DNA of 64,000 nt, from NCBI GenBank assembly GCA_021740785.1, contig JAIOZI010000003.1:44276-108275 (forward strand), given 5' to 3'. Shown in pieces: positions 1-9,174 of the stretch (positions within the stretch are counted from its first letter, which is position 1; each line of letters starts with the position of its first letter). Below the pieces are notes generated by a model. The model saw only the letters and a program-made list of their open reading frames with translations, searched no databases and was not told the DNA's origin. The DNA is from Melioribacteraceae bacterium. GTDB lineage: Bacteria; Bacteroidota; Ignavibacteria; Ignavibacteriales; Melioribacteraceae. Both the position numbers and the translations under genes were made by a program.

Positions 1-1
1 G

Positions 2-961
2 ACAAGATCGGATACGGAAATAAGGAAACTCGGACCGATGAGATGGGAGCCGAGAAAAATGTCGGTTGACGTACCCGAACAAGTCTACAAGGAATTCGGC
101 ATTACCGATACGTCAGTTATAAATAAAGGAAATATTACCTGGACAATGGAGAACAGCGCTCAATTCGGGAATGTGAAAGCTGTGCGGGTTCAGGATTTAA
201 TGGTGCTTGATCTGATTATTGCCAATCAGTGGAAAAGACCTATTTACTTTGCAGTTACTGTTTCCGATGACAGCCGGATAGGTCTGGATGATTACCTTCA
301 AATGGAAGGTTTATCATTCAGGTTAACGCCCATTAAAAATACTTCTTCATATGAAAGGGTTGCAGAAGATATTATGTATGATCAATTGTTTAATCTTCCC
401 GCACCGGATGAATACAGCAAAGATTATGATCCGGGATTCAAATTCCGCGGGCTGAATGATCCGACAATTTTCTTTGATGATAACCATGTACGCCTGACTC
501 AAAATTATAGAAATTCGTACATGCGTCTGGCGCTCCATTATCTTTATAATACAAACAAGAAAGATATGGTAGTGAAAACGCTTGATAAGATGGAAGAAAT
601 GCTTCCGCGTTCAATTATTCAAATGGATCCAAGGCTGTTGTTCGACGTCGGAAATATTTACCTTGAAGCAGGCGCTGTCGATAGATTTGCTGAAATATCA
701 ATTGAAGTAGAAGAGTACGCACTTAAGAGACTTGAACAAAACCCGCGTGATTTCAGCAGCAGTTATAATCCTTACAGGTTATTGTTCCAGATTTATGAGA
801 ATCTGAAGCAGTATGATAAGGCGCTTGACATTGCGCTTCGTCTGCAGAATTTAATACCAAACGATGCGAATGTTAATTCACTGGTTCGCCAATATAGAAA
901 CTTATTGAAATCAGATACGGTCGAAACTCCGGTTCAAGAACTTAAAGGGGATTTCGATTAG
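2..961 (+). CDS. DUF2723 membrane protein, C-terminal part (5' truncated by window)
   Basis: The frame is open from base 2, so the gene begins upstream of the window. The 319 visible residues match the C-terminal soluble part of DUF2723 (GT117-like, protein O-mannosyltransferase-type) proteins of Bacteroidota. Typical blocks are visible: a W-x-P start, V-R-V-Q-D-L-M-V-L-D near residue 64, R-P-I-Y-F-A-V-T-V near 80, and D-Y-L-Q-M-E-G-L near 98. The last 130 residues are helical and TPR-like. In the family, the missing N-terminal part is a multi-spanning membrane domain thought to transfer a lipid-linked sugar. The sugar and target cannot be read from this fragment. A strong terminator follows the stop. 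The family call is firm; the function is inferred. Confidence 0.8.
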   Translation, partial: TRSDTEIRKLGPMRWEPRKMSVDVPEQVYKEFGITDTSVINKGNITWTMENSAQFGNVKAVRVQDLMVLDLIIANQWKRPIYFAVTVSDDSRIGLDDYLQMEGLSFRLTPIKNTSSYERVAEDIMYDQLFNLPAPDEYSKDYDPGFKFRGLNDPTIFFDDNHVRLTQNYRNSYMRLALHYLYNTNKKDMVVKTLDKMEEMLPRSIIQMDPRLLFDVGNIYLEAGAVDRFAEISIEVEEYALKRLEQNPRDFSSSYNPYRLLFQIYENLKQYDKALDIALRLQNLIPNDANVNSLVRQYRNLLKSDTVETPVQELKGDFD

Positions 962-992
962 CAGGCTGCATTTATAAATTTGCAATAATTTT

Positions 993-1028
993 AAGAGCTG
1001 ATCAACCATTGATCGGCTCTTTTTTTCT
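993..1028 (+). terminator. Rho-independent terminator after the DUF2723 gene
   Basis: A 13-bp stem (993-1005 with 1009-1021, one G-T pair) has a 3-base loop and runs into eight or more T residues. It begins about 30 bases after the stop codon. Confidence 0.9.
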
Positions 1029-1138
1029 ATTTTTTTTCGGTTAAACCGGAATTATGCATTATAACACGCTACATAAATAATAGGATTATAAATTGCGCCG
1101 TCATTTATGGCAGCGATTCTTTAAAGATAATGGAATGC

Positions 1139-1216
1139 GGGCTTTAGCCCAATAACCTTTTGGGTTAAAACCCGATATATTTGTTTATCCATTATTCACG
1201 GCGCTGAAGCACCGTG
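1139..1216. repeat. Cluster of three small palindromes (REP-like)
   Basis: In the 281-base gap between the DUF2723 terminator and the LOG gene lie three short hairpins: GGGCTTTAGCCC (1139-1150), GGGTTAAAACCC (1162-1173), and an imperfect CACGG...CCGTG hairpin (1197-1216) with one mismatch. None has a T-run, so they do not look like terminators. They resemble dispersed intergenic palindromes, but only this cluster is seen in the window. Confidence 0.5.
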
Positions 1217-1242
1217 CTATTATTCTTATTGAATAATCCATG

Positions 1243-1779
1243 TTAAAATTTTTCCAAAAGTTTTGGAATGATATACCCGGCACATTCTTCAACATCTTCA
1301 AAAGTTTTAATCAGTCCGGTTTTTCGTTTCTCAATTACAATCCTTTTTTCCATCTCATCAATGATATTTTTCCACATATCACCAACTGCAGCAACCGGTT
1401 TAATGTTCATCAATCCCTTATTCAGGAATTCCCATACTATCGTTAACTCCAGCATAGTTCCGGTACCGCCCGGTAGAATAATATAAGCATCACCAAATTC
1501 AACCAGTTTTTCAATTCTTACCATCAAACTATTAGTTGCAATATTTTTGGTTAGATGTTTACTAGGATTAGATCTAAAAACAGAAACCGTAATACCGACT
1601 GCATCCCTGCCTGCTTCAACCGCACCTTTGGAAACCGCATCCATTATTCCCATATATCCACCGGTACAAACATCTATTCCGTTTTCACCTAAAATTTTTC
1701 CAAGCCGGTATGCATTTTCATATTCTGTATCACCCTGCTGAGGAATTGAACTGCCGAAGACTGAAACAATTTTGCTCAT
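1243..1779 (-). CDS. LOG-family (TIGR00730) nucleotide-binding protein
   Basis: 178 residues, the usual length for the LOG family (cytokinin riboside 5'-monophosphate phosphoribohydrolase-like, often mislabelled lysine decarboxylase). The defining P-G-G-T-G-T-x2-E motif is at residues 103-111. The Rossmann-type G-G-Y-M-G-I-M stretch is near 40. Family members hydrolyse nucleoside 5'-monophosphates to base and ribose 5-phosphate; the substrate here is unknown. The ATG directly abuts the TAA of the upstream YjbQ-like gene (TAAATG), so the two are very likely co-transcribed and translationally coupled. Confidence 0.85.
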   Translation of the reverse strand: MSKIVSVFGSSIPQQGDTEYENAYRLGKILGENGIDVCTGGYMGIMDAVSKGAVEAGRDAVGITVSVFRSNPSKHLTKNIATNSLMVRIEKLVEFGDAYIILPGGTGTMLELTIVWEFLNKGLMNIKPVAAVGDMWKNIIDEMEKRIVIEKRKTGLIKTFEDVEECAGYIIPKLLEKF

Positions 1780-2199
1780 TTATTGTCCTGTAAATTGAGC
1801 TATAATATTGCGGCTGCGCTCACGGTTATCAAAATCGATAAGTACAATTTGCTGCCATGTACCGAGAATTAACTTACCGTCTTTAAATGGAACCGTAAAC
1901 GATGCGCCCTGCAGCGCAGACCTTACATGTGAGTAACCGTTATGATCGTTCCAAGTTTCATCGTGATGATATTTTTGATTTGATGGAATAATCTTTTCAA
2001 AAAATTCTGGATAATCCTGAAGAAGACCGAGTTCGTATTCAATTGTCGTAATGCCTGTAGTAGCCCCGGGTGCAAATACCAATACACTCCCCTCTTTCAT
2101 ATTCGCTTCTCTTAAAAGCATATCCACTTTCGAAGTGATATCGATGATATCATTTCTCCCTTTTGTTTTGACACTGAATGTCATTGTCTTTATTTTCAT
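1780..2199 (-). CDS. YjbQ/UPF0047 family protein
   Basis: The 139-residue protein from the chosen start has the UPF0047 signature: H-H-D-E-T-W-N-D near residue 75, H-V-R-S-A-L-Q-G, and a late G-T-W-Q-Q-I stretch. E. coli YjbQ has weak thiamine-phosphate synthase activity and the fold binds metal; the physiological role is unsettled. The open frame extends 8 codons upstream, but the ATG at 2199 with GGTATGAG before it matches the family start (M-K-I-K-T). It is first in a two-gene operon with the LOG gene. Confidence 0.85.
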   Translation of the reverse strand: MKIKTMTFSVKTKGRNDIIDITSKVDMLLREANMKEGSVLVFAPGATTGITTIEYELGLLQDYPEFFEKIIPSNQKYHHDETWNDHNGYSHVRSALQGASFTVPFKDGKLILGTWQQIVLIDFDNRERSRNIIAQFTGQ

Positions 2200-2281
2200 C
2201 TCATACCAAAATAATTGTTGCAAACGTAAACTTAGTAGTAAATAAATATTATTACAAGATTGATCCCGGAAAATAAATCGA

Positions 2282-3043
2282 ATGTATATTAAAAAAGCAT
2301 CATTCAGATTTTATGAAGAATTGAACGATTTTCTAAAACCGATTCTAAGGAAAAAAACATTCGAATTTGAGTTTAAAGGTAATCCGTCAGTTAAAGATGT
2401 AATTGAAGCAATAGGAGTACCGCACACTGAAATTGATTTAATACTTGTTGACGGGAAATCCGTTGGTTTCGATCATATTTTAAAAGATAAATCACAAGTT
2501 TCCGTTTACCCGGTCTTTGAATCGTTCGATATTTCCAAAGTTACTCATCTTAGATCAAAACCCCTGCGTGATAAAAAGTTTATATTAGATGTCCACCTCG
2601 GGAAACTTGCATTATCATTACGCATACTGGGAATTAATTCTATTTACAAAAACAATATTGATGATAAACAAATAATCAAAATTGCATTATCAGAAAGCAG
2701 AACAATCCTCACACGTGATTTGGGTATTTTGAAAAACGGCAATGTAACTCACGGTTATTATGTGAGAGAAACAAACACGGATAACCAGGTAAGAGAAATT
2801 ATTAATAGATTCCAGCTGAATAATTTTATAAACCCACTAAGCAGATGTTTGAAATGCAACAATCCGCTGGAAGTAATAGACAAAGAAAAAATCGAACATC
2901 TATTACAGCCAAACACAAAAAAACATTTTCATGATTTTTATTATTGCAGCGTATGCGAAAAAGTATACTGGAGAGGATCACACTACCAAAATATTATGAA
3001 AAAACTGATGAACTGGGGTGTGGAGATTAATAATCAGCAATAA
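2282..3043 (+). CDS. Mut7-C protein: ubiquitin-like plus PIN-like RNase domain
   Basis: 253 residues in two parts. Residues 1-85 form a ubiquitin-like beta-grasp domain (Mut7-C ubiquitin). Residues about 95-245 are the Mut7-C RNase domain, with acidic residues in F-I-L-D-V-H-L-G-K-L-A and T-R-D-L-G. A zinc ribbon of two C-x2-C pairs (C-L-K-C and C-S-V-C) is followed by a W-x-G-S-H motif. The family is a predicted PIN-fold nuclease, and the targets are not known. It is a single gene, convergent with the thiamine-diphosphate enzyme gene; the 3' ends overlap by 17 bases. Confidence 0.88.
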   Translation: MYIKKASFRFYEELNDFLKPILRKKTFEFEFKGNPSVKDVIEAIGVPHTEIDLILVDGKSVGFDHILKDKSQVSVYPVFESFDISKVTHLRSKPLRDKKFILDVHLGKLALSLRILGINSIYKNNIDDKQIIKIALSESRTILTRDLGILKNGNVTHGYYVRETNTDNQVREIINRFQLNNFINPLSRCLKCNNPLEVIDKEKIEHLLQPNTKKHFHDFYYCSVCEKVYWRGSHYQNIMKKLMNWGVEINNQQ

Positions 3044-4181
3044 CAATATTCATCGTATCGCCAGCGCTCACTTCTTTAAATACTTGTCTGATTTCAATTG
3101 GATCATGCGGATCACTTATATGTGTAACATACTTTTCGTATCCTGCCAGCAGTCTTAAAAGAATACTCTTATGAATCGGCTGCCCACCCGTTGCCGCAGC
3201 TTGCTTATTGTTAAAGATAAGTATTTTTATCGGCAATTCTCTTTGAACAACTTCGATTAGCGAAATATGTCCGGCTGCAATAAACCCGAAATCACCGGAA
3301 ACCGCCCACACATTTCTTTTACCGCTTAGATACGCGCCGATCGCAAGTGGAATACTTCCGCCGATATGAGTCAGCGCATCGATTGAATCGTAAGGAGGAA
3401 GACAAAAATAACTTGACGAACTTGTGTCACCCGTTACAGCATCACCACGGTAATCTTTAAATACATTAAATACATCCCAATATTTTATCGCCGCTTGTTT
3501 TCTCGATTCATTTAAACCGTCCGGGATTTGAGGAATTTTAGGAGATGGAATTGCAGTGAGATCGCCTTGTAATTTCTTCGCGGTAAAAACTTGATATTGG
3601 TATTCGGCAAACAGAGGAGATACAATGTGCTTTAGAATGTTCCGATTATATTCAAAATTTTTCTTTAAATCGTTTCGTCTATCGAAAGTAATTTCTTTTT
3701 CTATTTTACCAGCATCTATCAAAAGGGCAACGGGTAGTTTAAGACTTTCCGACATTTGATATGCAGCGACAACATCATCATAAAGAGATTCTATTTTTGC
3801 TTTATGGAAAGGAAATGACATTCCTTTCAACACAGGTACAATCTCCAAAATATTATCTGAATGTGCACCCGAAAAATCCTCAAAAATCATAACAACAAAA
3901 CCGGCGGTAATCTGTGTATATAGAGAATCTGAAGCTGCATTCGCTGCTTTTACCAATCCATGTGATTTAATCAGTACTGCAGAACGTTTACCGAATATAC
4001 TTGAACCGTGTGCAATTGAATAAGCAGGTTCTTCATGAAATGAAGTAAAATATCTTTTCATTGCGATTGAATTATAACTTAAAAAAGTTTCACTTCCGCC
4101 GTATCCCGGCACATGAGTTACCACATCTACACCGAGATCGATCATTGCATATGATATCACATCTGATGCTTTAGCTTTCAT
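3027..4181 (-). CDS. Thiamine-diphosphate-dependent enzyme (IorA / phosphonopyruvate decarboxylase-like)
   Basis: 384 residues in the order PYR domain then PP domain. The N-terminal half has the conserved Glu context (H-E-E-P-A-Y near residue 49) and S-H-G-L-V-K-A-A-N-A. The C-terminal half has G-D-F-G-F, 26 residues before N-N, the ThDP-Mg site. The layout resembles sulfopyruvate or phosphonopyruvate decarboxylase, or the alpha subunit of indolepyruvate ferredoxin oxidoreductase without its ferredoxin domain. No partner subunit is adjacent, so a self-contained decarboxylase is more likely than a 2-oxoacid:ferredoxin oxidoreductase. The substrate is unknown. The start overlaps the upstream MscS gene by 11 bases. 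Confidence 0.75.
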   Translation of the reverse strand: MKAKASDVISYAMIDLGVDVVTHVPGYGGSETFLSYNSIAMKRYFTSFHEEPAYSIAHGSSIFGKRSAVLIKSHGLVKAANAASDSLYTQITAGFVVMIFEDFSGAHSDNILEIVPVLKGMSFPFHKAKIESLYDDVVAAYQMSESLKLPVALLIDAGKIEKEITFDRRNDLKKNFEYNRNILKHIVSPLFAEYQYQVFTAKKLQGDLTAIPSPKIPQIPDGLNESRKQAAIKYWDVFNVFKDYRGDAVTGDTSSSSYFCLPPYDSIDALTHIGGSIPLAIGAYLSGKRNVWAVSGDFGFIAAGHISLIEVVQRELPIKILIFNNKQAAATGGQPIHKSILLRLLAGYEKYVTHISDPHDPIEIRQVFKEVSAGDTMNIVIADY

Positions 4182-5412
4182 TACTTTGTCTCTCTTGATT
4201 TTTTATCGCCATATTAAAATCATGTCCTGTAGGATTCTGATATACACGCAATTCAAAGCTCGGTACAACTGCAAGAAGATGATCAAACAGATCGGCTTGA
4301 ATTTCCTCATAATCGATCCATGCCGTTGTATTGGCAAAGACATAAAGTTCAATCGGAATTCCTTCTGGACCCGGGGGTAATTGTCTAATCAAAAATGTAA
4401 GATCTTTCCTGATATCTTCCCTGTAATTTAAATAAGCTTTGATATAAGCACGAAACGTTCCGAGATTCGTCAATCTTCTCCCGTTAATCAATTCCGAAGT
4501 ATCAAACTTTTTTTTCTTGTTGTAATTTTCAATGTCGTCAATTTTTTCTTGAATGTAATCCTGAATCAACTGGAATCGTTTGAATTTATCAAGCATTTCA
4601 TTTGTGCAGAATTTCACACTCCCCAAATCAATATTGATCGCGCGTTTAATTCTTCGTGCACCGGTTTCCTGCATTCCGCGCCAATTTTTGAAAGATGCCT
4701 CAATCAATTGATGTGTCGGTATGACCGAAATGGTTTTATCGAAATTTCTAATCTTTATGGTATGAAGGGAAATATCCATCACATCACCGTCAACACTGTA
4801 CTTCGGAACTTCAATCCAATCACCGACTTTAATCAAATCATACGATGAAATCTGAATGCTGACAACGAATGAAAGAATAGTATCTTTAAAAACGAGTAAA
4901 ATGATTGCCGTTAAAGCGCTTATACCGCCAAGCAGAGCCCAAGGACTTTCGCCGGTTAATACACCAACTAAAATAACAGTACCGAATATATACATTATGA
5001 TTTTTACGACCTGCATATATCCTTTAATCGGACGATCCCTAAATTTTTCTGAGCTCTGAAGCAAGTCCGTAATTGAACTAAACAGAGTTCCCAATGACAT
5101 CAACAAAGTTAAACCGATTAACGCTTGCGAAACCCGGTCGAGTAAAACTTCAATTGTAGGCAGCAAATATGTAAACGAACTAATAACAACGAGGGGGGCA
5201 ATGTATGAGATTCTACGCAGTAATTTTTCATTTAACAGCAAATCATCATATTCGGTTTTTGTTCTCTGAATAATTTTACGAATACTCGGTAAAATAATTT
5301 TCTTGGAAATTAAATAGGCTAAATACGCAAAGAGAAGGACTCCCGCAAATTTCAAATTTTCATAAATGATAGGATACTCTTCAAGCCAACTTGTAAATTT
5401 GTCATACCACAT
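4171..5412 (-). CDS. MscS-family mechanosensitive channel (YbdG/MscM-like)
   Basis: About 413 residues. Membrane segments lie near residues 20-42, 70-90, 95-115, 135-155 and 160-185. The MscS pore/beta domain follows, with G-D-W-I-E-V-P, I-R-N-F-D-K-T and F-K-N-W-R-G-M-Q-E-T-G-A-R-R-I-K-R. The last block is characteristic of the YbdG (miniconductance) branch. The C-terminal cytoplasmic part is long. It should act as an osmotic safety valve in the inner membrane. The ATG at 5412 is preferred over a GTG two codons upstream; neither has a good ribosome site. The downstream ThDP enzyme gene overlaps its end, so both probably share a transcript. Confidence 0.88.
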   Translation of the reverse strand: MWYDKFTSWLEEYPIIYENLKFAGVLLFAYLAYLISKKIILPSIRKIIQRTKTEYDDLLLNEKLLRRISYIAPLVVISSFTYLLPTIEVLLDRVSQALIGLTLLMSLGTLFSSITDLLQSSEKFRDRPIKGYMQVVKIIMYIFGTVILVGVLTGESPWALLGGISALTAIILLVFKDTILSFVVSIQISSYDLIKVGDWIEVPKYSVDGDVMDISLHTIKIRNFDKTISVIPTHQLIEASFKNWRGMQETGARRIKRAINIDLGSVKFCTNEMLDKFKRFQLIQDYIQEKIDDIENYNKKKKFDTSELINGRRLTNLGTFRAYIKAYLNYREDIRKDLTFLIRQLPPGPEGIPIELYVFANTTAWIDYEEIQADLFDHLLAVVPSFELRVYQNPTGHDFNMAIKNQERQSNES

Positions 5413-5505
5413 ATACACACACTGATTTTATTATCGAATACAAAATGTCTATTCAAAGTTACAAAAAACTAGTATCATTGACTTTAATTATATGGAATTT
5501 TGTAA

Positions 5506-6396
5506 ATGACCGAAAAGACAAAAGCATACGGCGCATGGATTTCAATCTGCCTGGTTTGGGGAACAACTTATCTTGCAATTAGAATTGGTGTTGATACATT
5601 ACCTCCATTTTTATTTGCCGGGTTCAGATGGATCATTGCCGGTTTGTTTCTTTTATCAATTATGAAATTTCGCGGCTATAAACTTCCGCCAAAAAGTGAT
5701 TTGATTCGACTCGGGATTGTAGGAATTCTACTGCTCGGTTTTGGTAACGGATTGGTTGTATTTGCAGAACAATGGATTCCAAGCGGACTTACAGCATTGC
5801 TGATTACCACAATGCCGTTTTGGATAGTCGGCATTGAAGCGCTTGTGCCGTCCGGTCCGAAGTTAAACAAACTAATTTTTACAGGATTGTTTTTGGGGTT
5901 TTCCGGTTTGCTTTTAATTTTTAGAGATAATCTAGGCAATCTATTAAATCCCGAATATGTGACGGGTATTGCTGCATTACTATTTGGAATGATATGCTGG
6001 GCAGCCGGTTCAGTATTTTCAAAGTATAAAAAAGTCAGCACGCATCCGATGATGGGCGCTTCTGTGCAGATGTTGATTGCCGGAGTTGCTCAAACATCAG
6101 TTGGACTATTAGCCGGTGAGTTACCCGAATTCGTTTTCAATCAATCTAATTTTTTGGCTTTTATGTATCTCGTTATCGTCGGATCAATTTTCGGTTATGC
6201 ATTTTACATTTATGCTTTGACACATCTCCCGGTTTCGCTTGTTTCAACTTATGCTTATGTTAACCCGGTTATTGCTCTTTTCCTCGGCTGGCTTATACTT
6301 GATGAACCGCTTACAATTTTGGTGATAGTTTCGGCTGTGGTAATATTAACAGGAGTTGGATTGGTAAAAGCCGGAAGTAGGAAATTAATAAACTAG
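5506..6396 (+). CDS. EamA/DMT-family exporter (YedA-like)
   Basis: 296 residues with ten predicted membrane helices in two EamA repeats. The first repeat begins W-x-S-I-C-L-V-W-G-T-T-Y-L-A, the hallmark of the drug/metabolite transporter superfamily. The second ends with A-Y-V-N-P-V-I-A and G-W-L-I-L-D-E-P. Close relatives (YedA, RhaT-like) export amino acids or small metabolites; the substrate is not readable. It is a lone gene, divergent from the MscS gene and convergent with the barrel gene at 6430. Confidence 0.88.
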   Translation: MTEKTKAYGAWISICLVWGTTYLAIRIGVDTLPPFLFAGFRWIIAGLFLLSIMKFRGYKLPPKSDLIRLGIVGILLLGFGNGLVVFAEQWIPSGLTALLITTMPFWIVGIEALVPSGPKLNKLIFTGLFLGFSGLLLIFRDNLGNLLNPEYVTGIAALLFGMICWAAGSVFSKYKKVSTHPMMGASVQMLIAGVAQTSVGLLAGELPEFVFNQSNFLAFMYLVIVGSIFGYAFYIYALTHLPVSLVSTYAYVNPVIALFLGWLILDEPLTILVIVSAVVILTGVGLVKAGSRKLIN

Positions 6397-6400
6397 ATTT

Positions 6401-6432
6401 AATCCGGATTTTCAAATAAATTTTTTGGGTTA
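6401..6432. repeat. Remnant of the 220-bp dispersed repeat (ends only)
   Basis: Between two convergent genes, 32 bases combine a left end (AATCCGGATTTTC) directly with a right end (AAATTTTTTGGGTT) of the element seen complete at 12468-12687. The interior is missing, as expected from internal deletion. The remnant supplies the TAA stop of the minus-strand barrel gene (6430-6432). Confidence 0.5.
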
Positions 6433-7578
6433 AAAATAATATTCACCTTGAAGATAGTACGAATCACCGTAATACCAATATTCGGTGAAATTATCTCCGA
6501 ATGAAATTTGTGCGCCGAGACTAAAATAAAAATCCTCAGTCAGGGAATAATTGCCGAATAATCCATAGTAACCGCTTTGATCATTTAGATTAATATTGAA
6601 AGCAACCGAGGTTGATAATAAAGAATGAAGTTGATAATTAATATTGGTGATAAAATAATTTTGACTGAGATTTAATATCTCACCATTAGCCAGCCGGAAT
6701 AATTCGTAATTCATTTTATCCTTTTTCCCTTCACCGTTAAAATGATATTCAATTAACCCATAAAGTTTTGATGTGAATTGGTAGTCTGCGCCCAAAATAT
6801 ATTTAATAAAATTATCGCTTGCATTTTCATTATAAACTGAATATATACCCTCGCCTCTAATACCTGCATCAAATAAATTCCCGGCAAAGTCCAAACCGAT
6901 AACATAACGCTGATCGAAATAACCCGACATGATTGAGAAATCGTACTGATCGAAATTAGTGCGAAACCTTGCGCCAAAATTTGATTTACTCATATCTTCT
7001 CTGAAATTATAAACGATATTCAAATCGGTGAAGTTACCTAGATAAATCATAGTTGATACCGCATCTGCACCGTCTTTTTCTATCTTATAAAAATTCGCCG
7101 GATTAATCGGATTGAACAAATCCATCGGATTCCAAATCCTCCCCGTTCCCCAAGAAATACGCTGCCTTCCGATTATGACATTCCCCCAATCGAAACCCTG
7201 CCGTATATAAATCCGATCTATGAAATGATTAACTATAAATTGATTTTTATTGATGAGTTTCCAATTCATTTTAACCAACTGCCTCCGGTTTGAATCTGTA
7301 GTGAGATCAAATAAGCTGAAGTTGGTCTCGCTCATATAAAGCGAGTTGATTTCATATTCTAAATTTAATCGCGTAGTCTCACTCAAATATACTGTTGGTC
7401 TTAGACGAACTCTCGATAAATTATAAAATTGATCATCAAGCTTAAAAATCACCAAATCCCTCGAGGGTTGATAGATGGGCATATTAAAAGCATAGCCGCT
7501 TATATTAAAATCTGTCTGCCCGAATAGCGCTGTTCCTGATATTAATATGAACAAGAATACTTGTAAGTTTTTAATCAT
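6430..7578 (-). CDS. Outer-membrane beta-barrel protein of the ABC export operon
   Basis: 382 residues with a signal peptide ending F-G-Q. The rest is alternating hydrophobic/aromatic strands ending in an aromatic (Y-Y-F) C-terminus, typical of outer-membrane barrels. A central block, G-R-Q-R-I-S-W-G-T-G-R-I-W-N-P-M near residue 137, resembles the DUF1302-like porins often found beside LolA-like and MMPL/FtsX export genes. It is the last gene of the six-gene operon starting at 12390 and overlaps the preceding gene by 4 bases (ATGA). It may be the outer-membrane end of the system; that role is inference. Confidence 0.7.
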   Translation of the reverse strand: MIKNLQVFLFILISGTALFGQTDFNISGYAFNMPIYQPSRDLVIFKLDDQFYNLSRVRLRPTVYLSETTRLNLEYEINSLYMSETNFSLFDLTTDSNRRQLVKMNWKLINKNQFIVNHFIDRIYIRQGFDWGNVIIGRQRISWGTGRIWNPMDLFNPINPANFYKIEKDGADAVSTMIYLGNFTDLNIVYNFREDMSKSNFGARFRTNFDQYDFSIMSGYFDQRYVIGLDFAGNLFDAGIRGEGIYSVYNENASDNFIKYILGADYQFTSKLYGLIEYHFNGEGKKDKMNYELFRLANGEILNLSQNYFITNINYQLHSLLSTSVAFNINLNDQSGYYGLFGNYSLTEDFYFSLGAQISFGDNFTEYWYYGDSYYLQGEYYF

Positions 7579-8438
7579 TTCTTGAAGTTATCATGATGTA
7601 ACGAATTAAAAAAATCTTTAAGTGTGTGTTTCCCAAACTTCGGAGCAATCATATCTTCAGCCATGCTTGTAAGAAAAAACTCAATCTTTGCATAAAATCT
7701 TTTAGGAGTAAACAACCTCACTTTAGCAATTACTAATTTCCTTATCCAATCCGGAATGTAAACTATTTTCTTTTTATTGCGGGCAGCGGCAAATGCTATT
7801 TCTGCTATCTCATTTTGCGATAGCACTTCCGGTCCGCCGATATTTATTTCTTTGTTATCCTGTTCAACAGCGTCCACACAAACTTCCGCAAGATCTTCAC
7901 CGTGAATTGGATTTAATTTTTTTTCGCCTTTTCCGAATAAATATATTCTACCCTTTACAGCCATGTTATAAAATTCCGTTATATCGGAGAAAAATCCGTT
8001 CGGACGAATAACAGTATAATCGATGCCGGAAGATTTTAATTCATCAACAAATTTTTCTTTTGCGCTGCATATAACCAAATCCCTCATCAAATCGCCTTTA
8101 AGTACCGATATATAAATAAATTTCCGCACATTTTTTTTCAGCGCTTCATTTAACAGGTTTACATTCGCTTGATAATCAACGGCTTCGTATGAAAGCCCAT
8201 CTTTCTGTTTTGTTATTCCGACAGTGGAAATTACTACATCTATTCCGGCACAGATATTTGTTAATGATTCAGGTTTGGTAACTTCGGCAGATATCACTTC
8301 AGTTAATTCCGGATTGTAGTTGTTTAATTTCTTTTTGTCTCGAACAATCGCTCTAGTATTGTAACCTTTTCGTTCAAGCTCGGCTAAGATAAATCTACCG
8401 AGATAACCGGTTGCGCCGGCTAAAAGAATTTTTTTCAT
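7575..8438 (-). CDS. NAD(P)-binding atypical SDR / NmrA-like protein
   Basis: 287 residues. The N-terminal dinucleotide motif G-A-T-G-Y-L-G is at residues 8-14. There is a V-I-S-T-V-G-I-T stretch near 90 and a Y-I-S-V-L-K-G stretch where extended SDRs have the active-site Tyr region, without a clear Y-x3-K. This is the NmrA-like/atypical SDR class found in respiratory complex accessory proteins and redox sensors. Four-base overlaps (ATGA) join it to the ATPase gene upstream and the barrel gene downstream, so it belongs to the export operon. Why a reductase-like protein is there is unclear. Confidence 0.78.
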   Translation of the reverse strand: MKKILLAGATGYLGRFILAELERKGYNTRAIVRDKKKLNNYNPELTEVISAEVTKPESLTNICAGIDVVISTVGITKQKDGLSYEAVDYQANVNLLNEALKKNVRKFIYISVLKGDLMRDLVICSAKEKFVDELKSSGIDYTVIRPNGFFSDITEFYNMAVKGRIYLFGKGEKKLNPIHGEDLAEVCVDAVEQDNKEINIGGPEVLSQNEIAEIAFAAARNKKKIVYIPDWIRKLVIAKVRLFTPKRFYAKIEFFLTSMAEDMIAPKFGKHTLKDFFNSLHHDNFKK

Positions 8439-9103
8439 TCAATTCTCCCATCCTTAAGAATTATCAATCGTTTTGCCCTTTCAATAACCTGTTTATCATG
8501 TGAAGAAAAAACAAATGTGATATTTTTTTCTTTATTCATCTGCTCCATTAAATCGAGCAAATTACTTCCGGTTTTAGAATCCAGATTGGCAGTTGGTTCG
8601 TCTGCCAATACAATAGTCGGATTATTTACAATCGCTCTTGCCACCGCAACTCTCTGCTGCTGCCCGCCGCTCATTTCATTGGGACGTTTATCAGCTAGTT
8701 CTTTAATTTCCAGTTCATCCATAATAGCCAACGCCCTCTCGGTTCTCTCTTTTTCCGGAACTCCTAAAAGCATCATGCTGAACTCTATATTTTCAATTGC
8801 AGTCAAAACCGGAATTAAATTGTATGCCTGGAAAATGAATCCGAGTTTGTTCAATCGAATTTCGGATAACTCCTTTTTAGTTTTTTTCGAGATATCCTCT
8901 GATTCAAAAAATATTTTCCCGCTCGTGGGTTTATCAAGCGCTCCTATTAAATTCAGCAATGTTGTTTTGCCCGAGCCCGAGGGACCTGCTATAACAACAT
9001 AATCACCTGTATTGATAGTCAAATCAACATCATCAAGCGCTTTAACCGGAACCCCGTTATCTTGATAAATCTTTTCTAATTTTTCTGTTCTGATTATTTC
9101 CAT
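8435..9103 (-). CDS. ABC transporter ATPase, LolD/MacB type
   Basis: 222 residues, standard for LolD-like ATPases. Walker A G-P-S-G-S-G-K-T-T is at 40-48, the Q-loop is in F-I-F-Q-A-Y-N-L, signature M-S-G-G-Q-Q-Q is at 144-150, Walker B I-V-L-A-D-E-P at 164-170, and the switch His at 202. The two genes upstream encode FtsX-type permeases, so the three should form one mechanotransmission-type complex in the inner membrane. Such complexes extract lipoproteins or power efflux rather than acting as classical pumps. Confidence 0.92.
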   Translation of the reverse strand: MEIIRTEKLEKIYQDNGVPVKALDDVDLTINTGDYVVIAGPSGSGKTTLLNLIGALDKPTSGKIFFESEDISKKTKKELSEIRLNKLGFIFQAYNLIPVLTAIENIEFSMMLLGVPEKERTERALAIMDELEIKELADKRPNEMSGGQQQRVAVARAIVNNPTIVLADEPTANLDSKTGSNLLDLMEQMNKEKNITFVFSSHDKQVIERAKRLIILKDGRIE

Positions 9104-9174
9104 TTCATTTAACTGTTATTTGTAAATTTTTATTTATTTGGATGATATTTTTCCAATTGCATTTCAGTTATAAC

